NCBI RefSeq assembly: GCF_029852145.1
Contig: NC_079978.1
Coordinates: 10,557,801-10,621,800 of the forward strand
Origin: Microplitis mediator
Taxonomy: Eukaryota > Arthropoda > Insecta > Hymenoptera > Braconidae
DNA length: 64,000 nucleotides
Reading direction: 5' to 3'
The notes under the pieces were generated by a model. It did no database searches. It saw only the letters and a program-made list of their open reading frames with translations, and was not told the origin of the DNA. How positions within the stretch are numbered: position 1 is the first letter of the stretch; the number at the start of each line of letters is the position of its first letter. A program made the position numbers and the translations under genes. Below, in pieces: positions 1 to 11,203 of this stretch.

Positions 1-87
1 TCTCAATTTTTGAATTTCATTTACTAATGTTTCTATTGTAGCTTTTGCTTCTGTGAGAGAAACTTCCATAGCTTCAATTTTAGGCAT
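1..87 (-). CDS. N-terminus of first ORF (gag-like) of LTR element A, partial
   Basis: The minus strand opens with ATG at 87-85 and stays open to the window edge (29 codons). The peptide begins MPKIEAMEVSLTEAKATIE and is rich in E, K, L and T, as expected for a coiled coil. It lies downstream of an LTR (867-1715) and a primer-binding site (about 827-847) in the same orientation, after a leader of about 740 bases. Position makes it the start of gag or a gag-pol frame of an LTR retrotransposon. No gag fold can be recognised from 29 residues, so the name rests on context. Confidence 0.5.
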   Translation of the reverse strand, partial: MPKIEAMEVSLTEAKATIETLVNEIQKLR

Positions 88-866
88 TTTTATGAATTTA
101 TGTTTTTAAATTTATATAACGCAAAAAAAAATTTACAAAATTGAATGATATCGATAAATCGACTTACTACTTAGATGATTGTAAAAATAAATTATGATTG
201 ATGTGAAGATCTTCGTTGCCGTCGGAAGGTTGATGTTGAAGGTCAGCAGGTAACACGATGTTGTAGATTTCTCAGCACGTATTGGTGTTGAACTGTCCGT
301 CGGAAGCCGTGAATGATGATGGTAATTTGGTTGAATCAGCAAAAAAAAACAATTTTCAGGTTTTCTGCTTACTCGACCTGAATATTCTCTTTGAATATTG
401 TCTTGAAGTTTTATTTTTAATTTTAATAATAAATTTTTTTTATTCACTAACTTCACTCACTAATAATTTTACCTTGGCTTTAATTTTTAATTTGAAATTT
501 TTGTTTCAATCGATTTTTATATATTTTTCTTTATTTATTATTTTATGAGAGCGAAAAAAAAATTTAAATTTCGGATCTCGGAGATTAAAAAAAAATTTCC
601 GAATTTTTAATTTAAATGTTCGATATTATTATTTTAATTATTTTTTTATGATTTTCTTTTAATTATTTATAAAATTTTAATTTCGTTTATTTGAATTTTT
701 ATTATTATTAATTTTACTCACTTCAATTCTCACTTAATTTTTCACTTTGATAGCTTGATGTCGATTTTTTTGTTTAAAAAAAATTTTCGGATTTTTGAGA
801 TTTTGACCAGTCTATTCGGGGGCTGTCCGAATCCGTCGCTGCCACCAATTTTAATTATATATAAGT
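88..866 (-). other. Leader of LTR element A (no gene)
   Basis: This is non-coding, AT-rich sequence between the LTR and the first ORF of element A. Open frames of about 90-107 codons on either strand here are low-complexity and start inside the leader; I do not accept them as genes. The primer-binding site is at the LTR-proximal end. Confidence 0.5.
827..847 (-). promoter_or_regulatory. Primer-binding site of LTR element A (tRNA 3' end complement)
   Basis: The plus strand reads CGCTGCCACCA at its end, the form of a tRNA 3' terminus with CCA, preceded by a degenerate T-arm-like stretch. On the minus strand this gives a TGG-starting primer-binding site 19 bases inside the LTR. It resembles the tRNA-Leu site of the better preserved element at 22728-22751 but has mismatches beyond the last 11 bases. 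Confidence 0.55.
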
Positions 867-1715
867 TGTTACGTCCTGGTTGATGTTTTGGCGCTGGCGT
901 AGTTGAGCGGTCGATTTAAATTGGACGTGATGGAAACTTACACATAATTATAAATAATAATTTAGTATGGGTTGAACAGCCACCATTTGGTGGTTGAAAT
1001 AAACTGGTTATATTTATATGTTATTAAATATATTATCTGGATCTGTTTTATTCAATGAATAAAGAGATAGTTGGAGAATTTGTGAAACGTACAATTCTGG
1101 TGTTATAATATTGTTAAGCTATTCTTAACAATAGCTTTGAGAAAGTGAGAACGAAGTTGAGGTTTTAATATTGGGCCTGACTGCTCTCTATGATTCTATA
1201 TCTCAGACTAACTTCTCTTGATCGAGAAAAACTAGAGTAACTCTTATCAATACGTTTGGGCATCAGACCCGCGCATCGAGTCATATGGAGGGGTCATTCG
1301 AGATAACGCATGTTCTCGAATGATCCATTCTAATATTTATTGAAAATACTTAGTTCTCACGATCTCTCCACTTTTGTTACTAACAAATGAGTCACTTATC
1401 TATTAACAAAAACTATCTTAAACAAAATAGATATTTGTGCAGCTGCACGTCTCGAGGATTAACTCGAGGCGTCAGCGCTTATTTATATTTGATAAAATAT
1501 AGAAAAATAAGTTTCTCAACTATTACTCATATCCTTAATGTTCGAATGTCTTAAATAATATTATTCTATTATTATATTATATTATTTTATATGATTGATT
1601 AAATATTATTGGAATTACTAGATTATCGATATTCGATATACTTAGTTAGGTTTCAGGTCGGTAATTAAGGAAGTAAAAGCCTACGTCATCTGCCATACAG
1701 GCTGGGACGTAACAA
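867..1715 (-). repeat. LTR of element A (5' LTR, 849 bp)
   Basis: It starts TGTTACGTCC and ends GGACGTAACA, giving TG...CA ends inside an imperfect terminal inverted repeat. It is followed on the interior side by a primer-binding site and the start of an ORF, so it is the 5' LTR of a minus-strand element that runs off the left window edge. The other LTR is not in the window, so the target duplication cannot be checked. Confidence 0.7.
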
Positions 1716-1724
1716 CGTTGATGT

Positions 1725-1879
1725 ACACTGGTCACAGAAATTAAGGGATAGAAAAAAAATCCGAAATTTTTAGGTGATTTTCAACATGCTGTAACTCGGT
1801 GAAAAATGGTCATATAAAAAAACTAAAAAAAGCAAATTGTAGCCTCAAGTTTCTAGTTTTCAGATCTGGACCTCAAAAT
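1725..1879. repeat. Fragment of the CACTGGTC foldback family
   Basis: About 155 bases nearly identical to the outer arm of the palindrome at 2706-4720, beginning TA then CACTGGTCACAG. Only one arm end is present. Confidence 0.7.
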
Positions 1880-1888
1880 TTGTACAAA

Positions 1889-2492
1889 TAAACGCTGACG
1901 CCTCGAGTAAATTCTCGAGACGTGCAGCTGCACAAATACCTATTTTGTTCTACGATAACTTTTGTTCATAGATAAGTGACTCATTTGTTAGTAACAAAAA
2001 CGGAGAAAGCGTGAGAACGGAGCATGAATCATTCGAGAATATTCTTTACCTCGAGCCACCCCTCTATATCGAACGATGCGCGGGCCTGATGCCCAAGCGC
2101 CTCGTATTGATAAGAAACTTACTTTAGTTTTTCTCGATCAAGAGAAGTCAGTCTGAAATATAGAATCATCGAGAGCAGTCAGGCTCAATATTAAAAACTC
2201 AACTTCGTTCTCGCCCTTTTGAAATTATTGTTAAGAGTACATTAACAATTTGATAAATTAATGCAACTGTATATTTTCAAATCACTTAAAACTGTTCTTT
2301 TATTATTAAATAAATCGAATTAATATATATTAAGAAATATATCTATTCAAACAACCAGTTTATTACAATCACCGAATGGTGACTGTTCAACCCATACTTA
2401 ATAATTATTTATAATTATATGTAAGTTCTCATTACGTCCAATTTAAATCGACCGCTCAACTACGCCAGCGCCAAAACATCAACCAGGATGTA
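1889..2492 (+). repeat. Inverted, truncated copy of LTR A
   Basis: This stretch is the reverse complement of the first about 630 bases of the LTR at 867-1715, with scattered differences; it ends CCAGGATGTAAC. With that LTR it forms a spaced inverted repeat. The rest of the second element is missing. Confidence 0.7.
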
Positions 2493-2705
2493 ACTGGAAT
2501 AACAAAAAAAATATGAATATAAATAAAAAAATTAAATAAAAAAATTGAATTGAAAAAATTCAGGCTTACCAATTTGCAAAAAAAACAGCTGTACATACTA
2601 GGACGGTAATGCGCAAGTGCCCCTGGTGGAATAAATATACGTATAACGTATATGTATAGATATTTTATCATCTATGTTATCTTTATATAGATATATATAG
2701 ATAGA

Positions 2706-4720
2706 CACTGGTCACAGAAATTAAGGGATAGAAAAAAAATCCGAAATTTTTAGGTGATTTTCAACATGCTGTAACTCGGTGAAAAATGGTCGTATAAAAA
2801 AAATAAAAAAAGCAAATTGTAGCCTCAAGTTTCTAGTTTTCAGATCTGGACCTCAAAATTTTTTATTACGTACGGTTCCGTAGTAATCATAAGAAAACCA
2901 ACGAAAAAAAAATTTTCAAAATTTTTGCTGGTCTTTCAATACCTCTATGGGCGACAATAAATTTTTTTGAATAATCCGACTGTCTGACTTTTCTCGGAAA
3001 TTTTATGCCCTTTAATTTGGTGGGCTCAAAAAGTCTCTACGACGATTTGGCGCCGAGTTATCATTGATCAAAGCAAAAAAGTCCATTTTGGCTTTGATAA
3101 TCAATAACTCCGGATGTATTGGTCGTACAGAGAATGGAAGCAGGGTTTTGAAAACTGGAAAACATTCTCTATAAGGCAAAATTAGTGGCATTTGATAGAA
3201 AAATTTTTTTTAAAGCGATATTGTTTGGTAAAAAAACAGGTCAAAATTCACAAATTTAAGGATATTCGGAAATCTTGCTATAACTTTGGATATAACGGAT
3301 GAACAAAGGATATCTTCGACTTTTTTTCTACCTCAAAGTGTCCTGAAAAAATCCTGAAAATTTCAAATCGCTGCGATTTTTCTTTCTTAGTGCCCCGAAG
3401 CTTTAAATTTATCGATTTTGTCAAAAATCGCCATAATTGGTAGTTTCTCGGTTTTCGTTCATTTTTTCGATTTGAAAATGGTTTTTTTACCGATAATCTT
3501 CATTTCTTTGATCAAAAAGATCGATTATCGAAAAAAATTGAAAAAAAAAAATTTTGAAAAAAAATTTTTTTTTTTCAAAATTTTTTTTTTCAAAAAATTT
3601 TTTTTTTTAAATTTTTTTATTTTGTTGTATCTGCAATGATTTATCATTGTCAAAAAAAATTCCTGAAATTTTTTTTACCGCCGGCATTAAAGTTACCCAA
3701 AGCGTATGTTTGTTAAGTTGACATTTAAAGCAGATGCAGTTACAGCGGTAAAAAAAATTTGAGGAATTTTTTTTGACAATGATAAATCATTGCGGATACA
3801 ACAAAAAAAAAAATTTGAAAAAAAAAAGTTTATGAAAAAAAAAATTTTGAAAAAAAAAAAATTTTTTTTCAAAAATTTTTTTTTTTAATTTTTTTCGATA
3901 ATCGATCTTTGTGATCAAAGAAATGAAGATTATCGGTAAAAAAAACCATTTTCAAATCGAAAAAATGAACGAAAACCGAGAAACTACCAATTATGGTGAT
4001 TTTTGACAAAATCGATAAATTTAAAGCTTCGGGGCACTAAGAAAGAAAAATCGCAGCGATTTGAAATTTTCAGGGTTTTTTCAGGACACTATGAGGTTGA
4101 AAAAAAGTCGAATATATCCTTTGTTCATCCTTTATATCCAAAGTTATAGCAAGATTTCCGAATATCCTTAAATTTGTGAATTTTGACCTGTTTTTTACCA
4201 AACAATATCGCTTTAAAACAAATTTTTCTATCAAATGCCACTAATTTTGCCTTATAGAGAATGTTTTCCAGTTTTCAAAACCCTGCTTCCATTCTCTGTA
4301 CGACCAATACATCCGGAGTTATTGATTATCAAAGCCAAAATGGACTTTTTTGCTTTGATCAATGATAACTCGGCGCCAAATCGTCGTAGAGACTTCTTGA
4401 GCCCACCAAATTAAAGGGCATAAAATTTCCGAGAAAAGTCAGACAGTCAGATTATTCAAAAAAATTTATTGTCGCCCATAGAGGTATTGAAAGACCAGCA
4501 AAAATTTTGAAAATTTTTTTTTCGTTGGTTTTCTTATGATTACTCCGGAACCGTACATGATAAAAAATTTTGAGGTCCAGATCTGAAAACTAGAAACTTG
4601 AGGCTACAATTTGCTTTTTTTAGTTTTTTTATATGACCATTTTTCACCGAGTTACAGCATGTTGAAAATCACCTAAAAATTTCGGTTTTTTTTTCTATCC
4701 CTTAATTTCTGTGACCAGTG
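2706..4720. mobile_element. Large palindromic (foldback) element, about 2.0 kb
   Basis: The left end reads CACTGGTCACAGAAATTAAG and the right end is its reverse complement. The arms (2706 to about 3682 and about 3746 to 4720) match almost throughout, around a spacer of about 63 bases. The right flank starts TA; the related fragment at 1725 is preceded by TA, suggesting a Tc1/mariner-like TA target. No transposase is encoded, so it is non-autonomous. The long A/T runs near 3540-3610 are mirrored at 3800-3890. The ORF at 3418-3639 is low-complexity arm sequence. Confidence 0.85.
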
Positions 4721-4729
4721 TATATACAC

Positions 4730-4841
4730 AGTAGACGCTCGTTATAAGAAATATCGGACGCTCTACTCCTTCTTACGTAAATATCATTTTTTCCCGCAAG
4801 TAAGAGTGAGGCAGAAGTATCGCTTACAACGAGCGCCTACT
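4730..4841. mobile_element. Short MITE-like inverted repeat (112 bp)
   Basis: The ends AGTAGACGCTCGTTATAAG and, at the other side, the reverse complement of AGTAGGCGCTCGTTGTAAG form a 19-bp terminal inverted repeat with two mismatches. The internal 74 bases carry no ORF. It resembles a tiny DNA-transposon derivative; the family is not identified. Confidence 0.6.
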
Positions 4842-4860
4842 TTACTTTATTTACTTTTAT

Positions 4861-4874
4861 AAGGCAGTGCGTAG
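4861..4874 (+). repeat. Target-site duplication, left copy, of LINE-1
   Basis: AAGGCAGTGCGTAG here recurs (as GGCAGTGCGTAG) at 10131-10142 directly after the poly(A) tail of the LINE. Confidence 0.9.
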
Positions 4875-5805
4875 GAGTTCAACTCGAGACGTACTTACGA
4901 ACGGATGTGTATTATTCAATCGGAGTAAAAGCCCAGCTTTGTATTAGTTTGTGCAAGCAATACAGAGAAGAGGCTTTAACGAGTTTAAAAATAAAAATAA
5001 TTACCAATTAGCAATAATTAATTAATTAATTAATTAAATCGATTAAACAAATCAATAAAAGTTAAACCAACGAATAACAGTGAAGAGAGGTTAAACCTCT
5101 GTAAACGGAGCACGTGCCACGGGCCACGTATCACCAGCACAGTAAACACCAAAAAAATCTTAAGGTTTTATAGTCAAGTCATTCAACAAAATAGACCGAA
5201 TCATCCATAAGACGGAAGAGAAGTAAGATGATATAAACTGGTCCAACAGGAGAATATAAGTGAACCCTAAGGAGTTGGCAAATTCCAAAACAACAAGGAA
5301 CGAAATTACACAGACACGAGACTCAACACACAGATCCTAATCATCATTCCCATCATTTAGGTAAGTCCTATAAATAGCCATTGAACGGGTTTTGCTTATA
5401 TGAAAATTAATACTGTTTGCTTAATAGATTATCCGGCTTAGAGCTCATAACGCACGTTGCTTGTTAACGGTGCCATTCAGTTTGTATTTTTCTCTTCTTA
5501 TTTTTTTTATAGTTTGCTTTGAATCCTAGCTTAAATAATAATATCCCGCTCTTGCTTATCACACAGCAGATCAGTAGACTTAGTTAAATCACTAGAATAC
5601 AAATAAACAAATAAATCAATACAGCGATAAATAATTAAAGGGAGGGAAAAAAAAAAATTAATAATAATAATTGTAATAACTCCGTCAAATATAAACTAAT
5701 TATATACTAATAAACATATATAGCTCCAGGCTAATAGATAAGACAATTCATCATAATATAAATTAAAATACAATCAAGCTACAATAAATAAAGCACATTC
5801 CAAAC

Positions 5806-7182
5806 ATGGGAGATCAAAATTCAAATAAGAGGAAGGACCTGGACTCGCCTAAAAATAAAGAGGAAAGTAGGAATACCAAAACCAAGCTAGAGGGCCTGAG
5901 TGGTGTTAAAACACACATCAAAGTGGTAGAGAATAACAGGTATGAAGAGAGGGACACAGGACCGTACGTGATATTTGTAGCAGATGAATGAGAGGGCGGT
6001 AACCTAGGTAATCTGTATATAATGGCAATGGGGAAAAAATTGGAGCAGTTTTACAAATCAATGGTAAGTCTATCGCCTTTGGGAAAAGAAAAATATAAAG
6101 TTCTGTTTAGCAATTACATCGAAGCAAATAAATTCATGGACAATATCAAGCTGAAGGTGTGCGAGCATTGGATAGCATATATACCAATCCAAACTTACTT
6201 TAAAGTAGGGGTCATGAGAGGGGTTGACCCATCATTCAGTGAGGAGGAGATCAAGGCAGCACTGATATTCGAGGAAGACGAAGGAGTTCACCTAGTTATA
6301 GTCCAACGTATGAAGAGAAGGGTTAGGGGACCAACTAACCCCTCGGAGATGACAGGAAACCAGAGACTTCCACTTGTATTGGAGAACACTACAGCAATCA
6401 AGCTATTCTTTAGAAATAAAACTCTACCGAGCAGAGCATCTATATACAAGGTTAGTAAACCGATTACTGAATATGTATCAAGACCTGTCATGTGTTAGAG
6501 GTGCTTATGCTTTGGCCATTTAAGAAGGGAGTGTAAAAGTACTCACAGCAAATGCCAAAGATGCGGATTAACAAACCATGAGACCAAGGATTGCACTAGC
6601 CTTACTTCAAAATACCCAAATTGCGGACAAGCGCACGAAGCCCTATCCAAAAGCTGCTCGCAATGGCAAATACAACAGGAAATAATTAACTACAGCACCA
6701 AAAATAAAATTACTAGGAATGAGGCCAGGCAAGAACTGCAAACCTTTAGAAGGACTGGTAGAACAAGATTTAGTAGCGCCAGGAGTGCAAATGAAATACT
6801 ATCACCAACATCCAATGAAAAATCGGTGTACTTTGATGGCGAGTCTGACACAATGATGGAGTACATAGAGGTAGGGAATGACCAGGAAATCGACCCAGGT
6901 ACTGAAGAGGAGCAAGGACGAGTAGCCAAAAAAATCCAAGGTGAGAAACCGGTCACAATATTTGCCAGCCCTCTTAACAAACAAGAAATGAGGAGTTATA
7001 TGGATGGAATGGTGGAACAAATGGTTAAAACAGCGATGAAGAAGTACATGGAGAAATTAGTGGGTGGAATACTTGCTATTCCAGGCATCAGTCAATTTAG
7101 GGATGAAATTCAAGGTGTAGTAGCACAGATCGAGACGGAGGACTCAGTACAGTCGTCTTCTCATCTACCATTGACTCAATAA
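5806..7182 (+). pseudogene. LINE-1 ORF1 (nucleic-acid-binding, zinc knuckles), two in-frame stops
   Basis: A single frame of 459 codons running from ATG 5806 to TAA 7180, broken by TGA at 5989 and TAG at 6496. ORF1 proteins of this class coat the RNA and act in targeting and integration. Near the middle are a CX2CX4HX4C knuckle (its second position is the TAG codon), a second intact one (CQRCGLTNHETKDC) and a third that has lost its first Cys (PNCGQAHEALSKSC). That arrangement of three knuckles is usual in Jockey/I/R1-type ORF1 proteins. The N-terminal part is charged and lysine-rich; the C-terminus is acidic. Confidence 0.85.
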
Positions 7183-7957
7183 AAAATGATATAAACATCT
7201 GCCAGTGGAATATTAGGAGCCTCTGGCAGAGGTTGGACGCGATCCCTAATTTTCTATCAGAACAACAGATAGACATCCTATTATTGACGGAAACATGGCT
7301 GAACCCTCAACACCAAGTACAATTGAAAGGGTATAATGTGGTCAGAACTGACAGAACAACTGAAACCACTGGAGGAGGAGTCGCTTGTTTCATCCGTAAA
7401 GACATCCACTACAGTAAGTTAAAGAACTTAGCAATACACCGCAACCTGGAACACATAATAATTAGAATTGAAACCGGTGAAGAGGAGTACCATATAGCCA
7501 ATTGCTATAGACCACCGGATGCTGCATCATCGCTGAGTAGAATGCAGTGGAAGAAGCTGACCGAGGAACTTCAGCATTTCAAAAATATTCTTGTGTGTGG
7601 GGACTTCAATGCACAGAGCCCTGACTGGAGAAGCTCTGTCGCGAATTACCGAGGCAAGCTGATGGAAGAGGCTCTGGAGGAATCTAACCTCATTATTCTA
7701 AACGATGGGAGTCCAACACGTATCACCAATACAATGGACAGAATCAGTGTACCGAACATTACGCGCATAGACGGGCAACTAGTGGGCAAGGTCAGTTGGC
7801 AGGTATTTCAGGACAATATGGGAAGCGACCACCTCCCGATATTGATACAGGTCAGAAAGGCTAGGTTCCACAAAGATCAGAGAACCTGCAGAATTGATCT
7901 GAACGGAATGGACGAGACCAGCTTTGGAAAGTACGTAGTAGATAAGATAAGAGAATC
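7183..7957 (+). pseudogene. LINE-1 ORF2 part 1: AP endonuclease
   Basis: This frame overlaps the end of ORF1 and has the markers of an APE-type endonuclease, which nicks target DNA to prime reverse transcription: an N-terminal CQWNIRSL, the glutamate motif LTETWL, CGDFNAQSPDW and the terminal SDHLPI. It ends at about 7957 with no linker or RT fingers; the next recognisable block, in another frame, is already late in the RT palm. Roughly 1 kb of the usual EN-RT sequence is therefore missing. Part of the activity may remain in principle, but the ORF as a whole is non-functional. Confidence 0.85.
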
Positions 7958-8776
7958 TTGCATGTGGAATTCAACGGAAGCAGAATCAAGACGGCAAAGA
8001 CCAGAGAGGGCCTTTCCCAAGGAAGTATACTGAGCCCCCTATTATCCAACCTATATATGATCATGGTGAAGAAACAGCTGCATCCCTGGTGCAGCATGCT
8101 CTCATTTGCAGACGATTATGTATTGTACATCACGCTAGATGACCTACAGCTGATTAAAAGGATACTGCAGGATTCGTTAAATAAATTGGACTCATGGTTA
8201 AGAAGAAGAGGGTTGGAAATATCCCAGGAAAAGACGGTGCTCATGGAGTTTACCAACAAGAGGAAGCGAGAGGAAATAAAGCTAACACTACGGGGGAAAA
8301 ACATAGAAGAAGTAGAGGAAACCAAGTTTCTGGGTATAACCATCAACAATAAGCTCAGATGGAACAGCCACGTTCAGAGTATCAAGGACAGAGTCAAACA
8401 AAGTAATAATATTATCAAGGCCGTGACAGGATGGAGATGGGGCGCACACCCGACCACGGTCTTGCAGATATACAAGGGGTTAGTAAGGGCCACCACGGAT
8501 TGGGGCTTCGTGTTCTACCAGGACACCACAGAAACAAACCTTATGAAGATTAAGAGAACCCAGTATGCAGCACTTAGAAAGGCTACAGGGAATTTAATAA
8601 CCACCCCAATCAACACCCTGCTACATATAGCTGCGGAGCCAGATCTGGAAAACAGAGCCAAGTATCTCACAAGGAGATTCTTGACGAGGACATTAGCAAG
8701 GAAGAACAACCAGATGGAAACTGCCCTGAAATATGCACATAATATTAGAAGAAACCTAATAATAGGGGAGAACTAA
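7958..8776 (+). pseudogene. LINE-1 ORF2 part 2: C-terminal half of reverse transcriptase
   Basis: An open frame encoding the RT from the block GLSQGSILSPLLSNLY onward, with the catalytic FADD, the following LRRRGLEISQEKT block and FLGITINNKLRW, then the thumb. The earlier RT blocks are absent because of the deletion at about 7957. It ends in TAA at 8774 in a frame different from the RNase H that follows, so there is also a frameshift between 8776 and 8868. Confidence 0.85.
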
Positions 8777-8867
8777 GAGGGGAAGGAGATACTACACCAC
8801 AATTAGCAAAATTTGGGAGGCAGAACAGAACCTACTTGACAGAATCAAAAAACACGAATTACCAGCT

Positions 8868-9869
8868 ATGGTTCAGGTGGACTATCACTCAAGATTCCAT
8901 GAAGTAGAAGTTGACCTTGACACTGGAAAAACAGCTGAAAAACACCATAACCCTGGATTGAAGTGGAAACAGCTGCTGGCGGTAAAATACTCAGGATTTA
9001 CTGAGTTTTACACAGATGGCTCTAAAACACCGAACGGAGTAGCGGCTGTGGCAGTGTGTCCTGGAAACAACTGGTCAGGAAGTACAGTGATGCACCAACT
9101 CAACCCAATCGGAGCTGCTGAAATGCAAGCCATCAGAATAGCCATGAGAAAGATAGTTCAGGACAACATCCGAAGCGCACTAATATGTACCGATTCACAA
9201 ATAACAATTAGGAAACTAATGGGAGTAATTGATACGAAGAAAGAATTGACTGTAATGGAAGTCAAAGCAGAACTGTACAAGATCAAGGAGATGGGAATCA
9301 GAATAATACTGGTTTGGACCCCGGCACACAGAGGAATAGAGGGAAATGAGCAAGCGGACAGCCTGGCAAAAGCAGCGGCTAATAACGGGGAAGTAGAGGA
9401 CAGAACAGGGAAGCTGGAGGCTATACACCTTAACGCAACATTCAGGGAGAAAATGGAGCGGGAAGCATATGAGGGTATGACTAAATACCCCAAGGGTAAG
9501 GCATATTTTGAATATGTGGACAAATTCCAGCCCAAACCTTGGTTTCATGACTTGGGTATTGGCAGGTAACAGATTGCGATAATCAACAGGCTTAGAAGCG
9601 GTCACACACAAGCGAGGGCTCATTTCCTGAGAATGAATATTGTAGCGGATGCTGCATGTGAATGTGGGGAACCTGATCAAACTATCGAACACCTAATTTG
9701 GAATTGCATGCTAGTTGATAAGAAAGAGCGGGATGATTTAATAAATAGAATAAGCAAAATTATCTGTTTTGTTTCAGATTATGCGGTCCAGCCACTTATC
9801 CTATCATCACCATACACAGTGGCTTACCTCATTTACCAGTTCATTAAAAAGACAAATCTAAGCATTTAA
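8868..9869 (+). pseudogene. LINE-1 ORF2 part 3: RNase H and C-terminal Cys/His motif
   Basis: RNase H removes the RNA strand from the RNA-DNA hybrid. The four acidic positions are visible: the Asp of YTDGSK, the Glu of AAEMQA, the Asp of CTDSQ and the Asp of GNEQAD after the His of TPAHRG. The frame is cut by TAA at 9567-9569 but continues in register to 9869, where a CXCX-type tail (CECGEPDQTIEHLIWNC) typical of the LINE C-terminus appears. An upstream frameshift separates it from the RT. Confidence 0.85.
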
Positions 9870-10130
9870 ACCTAGCTCCATATTTGTAATAACATTCGTA
9901 CCAAACTAACAACCTACATACCACATCCACATAATCATTCAAAACTCTACCTACACATATACAAACATACACAGAACGAAATATAGCAAGTACCAACAGA
10001 CAAACACTAAAACACACCAAACCAAGCAAGAAAAGTGAGAATCTACAGAAGCAGGAAATATACCTAAATACAATAGTAACTGGCACGTGGCCCAATTGGG
10101 ACGATAGCCAAAAGGAAAAAAAAAAAAAAA
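9870..10130 (+). other. LINE-1 3' UTR and poly(A) tail
   Basis: Non-coding A/C-rich sequence ending in 15 A residues at 10116-10130, followed at once by the right target duplication. Confidence 0.8.
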
Positions 10131-10142
10131 GGCAGTGCGTAG
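10131..10142 (+). repeat. Target-site duplication, right copy, of LINE-1
   Basis: GGCAGTGCGTAG, identical to 4863-4874. It defines the empty site before LINE insertion. Confidence 0.9.
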
Positions 10143-11165
10143 CGTACCTTTCTTAGTTCTATTGTTTTCTGGTGCGCCATAACAACCAGAGCTTCCGAAA
10201 CAACACTGAGTTAGTCTATAAATTAAAATTAAATAAATTCAAAAGTTGGATTATTACAAATGTAAAAATTATCATTTACAACGCTCGCAAATTAAATATA
10301 ATATTAGTAAATAATTTATAGTGAATTTCATTTAACTAATTATTGAAAAGAAAATTATTCAAGGAGAAATAACTGACACGAATATTTTCAAAGGATCAGT
10401 ACGTGGTAAGTTTCGCATAAAAAATTTTTTTTTTTTTAATAAAATATTTTAAGAAATAGATAAATAAAAGAATGATTTCAAATATTTTTTTATGAATAAT
10501 AAGTATTATATAAAATAATTTAGTTTAAAAGTTTTTAAATCCAAAATGACACGATTTTCCTTATTTTATAATCAAATCAATTAATTTAAGCCATAATTTA
10601 CTAGTTTTTAGCAATTAAAAAAAAAAATTGATATATATAAATTATATTTTAAAAAAAAAATGTTGGAATTGAATTTAACATCTCTTTTATTTTATAAATT
10701 ATAAAATGAATTTTAAAAACCAAGAATTTATTGTTTCGTAAGTAATAATTTATCTTAACAAATAATTCGTATAATGTAGTTGATAAATTTCGAATGGAAA
10801 ATGACGCTATCTTGCTTTCTTTACTACCAAATTAATTAATTCAACCTATAATTTACTGGTTTCTCATTAATTTTTTTTTCTTTCAAATAAATTATTCGTG
10901 AAATACTGTTTTAAAATTTTTGAATGACATTTGATGCCGTCTTCATTACTTTATTATCGATGGCTTTGTAATAAAAAGTGTAGCTTCAAGTCCGATTTGG
11001 TTTAAAGACATAATTAATTGCAAAATTATATTCTTTAGCAAATAGTTATTTAATTTGCCAACTTATTTATGCTAGATAGCGTTGGCCCTAGATGAATGAA
11101 CTTTTATTAATTATTTGGATGGTAAAAAAAAATAAATTTCTTATTGTTATTTGTGTAATACTTAG
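10143..11165 (+). other. Possible leader exon and intron of the repeat-protein candidate
   Basis: No ORF. A good splice donor, GTG then GTAAGT, lies at 10406, and a pyrimidine-poor but plausible acceptor (ACTTAG then GAAGAAG) at 11165; between them is AT-rich sequence. This would be a 5' non-coding exon of about 260 bases and a 760-base intron. Without transcripts it remains a guess. Confidence 0.3.
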
Positions 11166-11203
11166 GAAGAAGATTGAAAGGAACACGCGTCATACAACCT
11201 CCA

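Larger units (their letters stand above)
4875..10130 (+). mobile_element. Non-LTR retrotransposon (LINE-1 of window) with RNase H, defective
   Basis: A LINE in plus orientation, bounded by a 12-14 bp target duplication and ending in a poly(A) tract at 10116-10130. The order is a 5' UTR of about 930 bases, ORF1 with zinc knuckles (5806-7182), ORF2 with AP endonuclease, part of the reverse transcriptase, RNase H and a C-terminal Cys/His motif (7183-9869), and a 3' UTR of 246 bases. RNase H plus a zinc-knuckle ORF1 points to the I/LOA-like branch. It is dead: two stops in ORF1, an internal RT deletion, a frame change and a stop in ORF2. Confidence 0.9.

Noticed and set aside
3418..3639. 73-codon ORF rich in K and F
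   Set aside because: It lies in the A/T homopolymer arms of the 2-kb palindrome.
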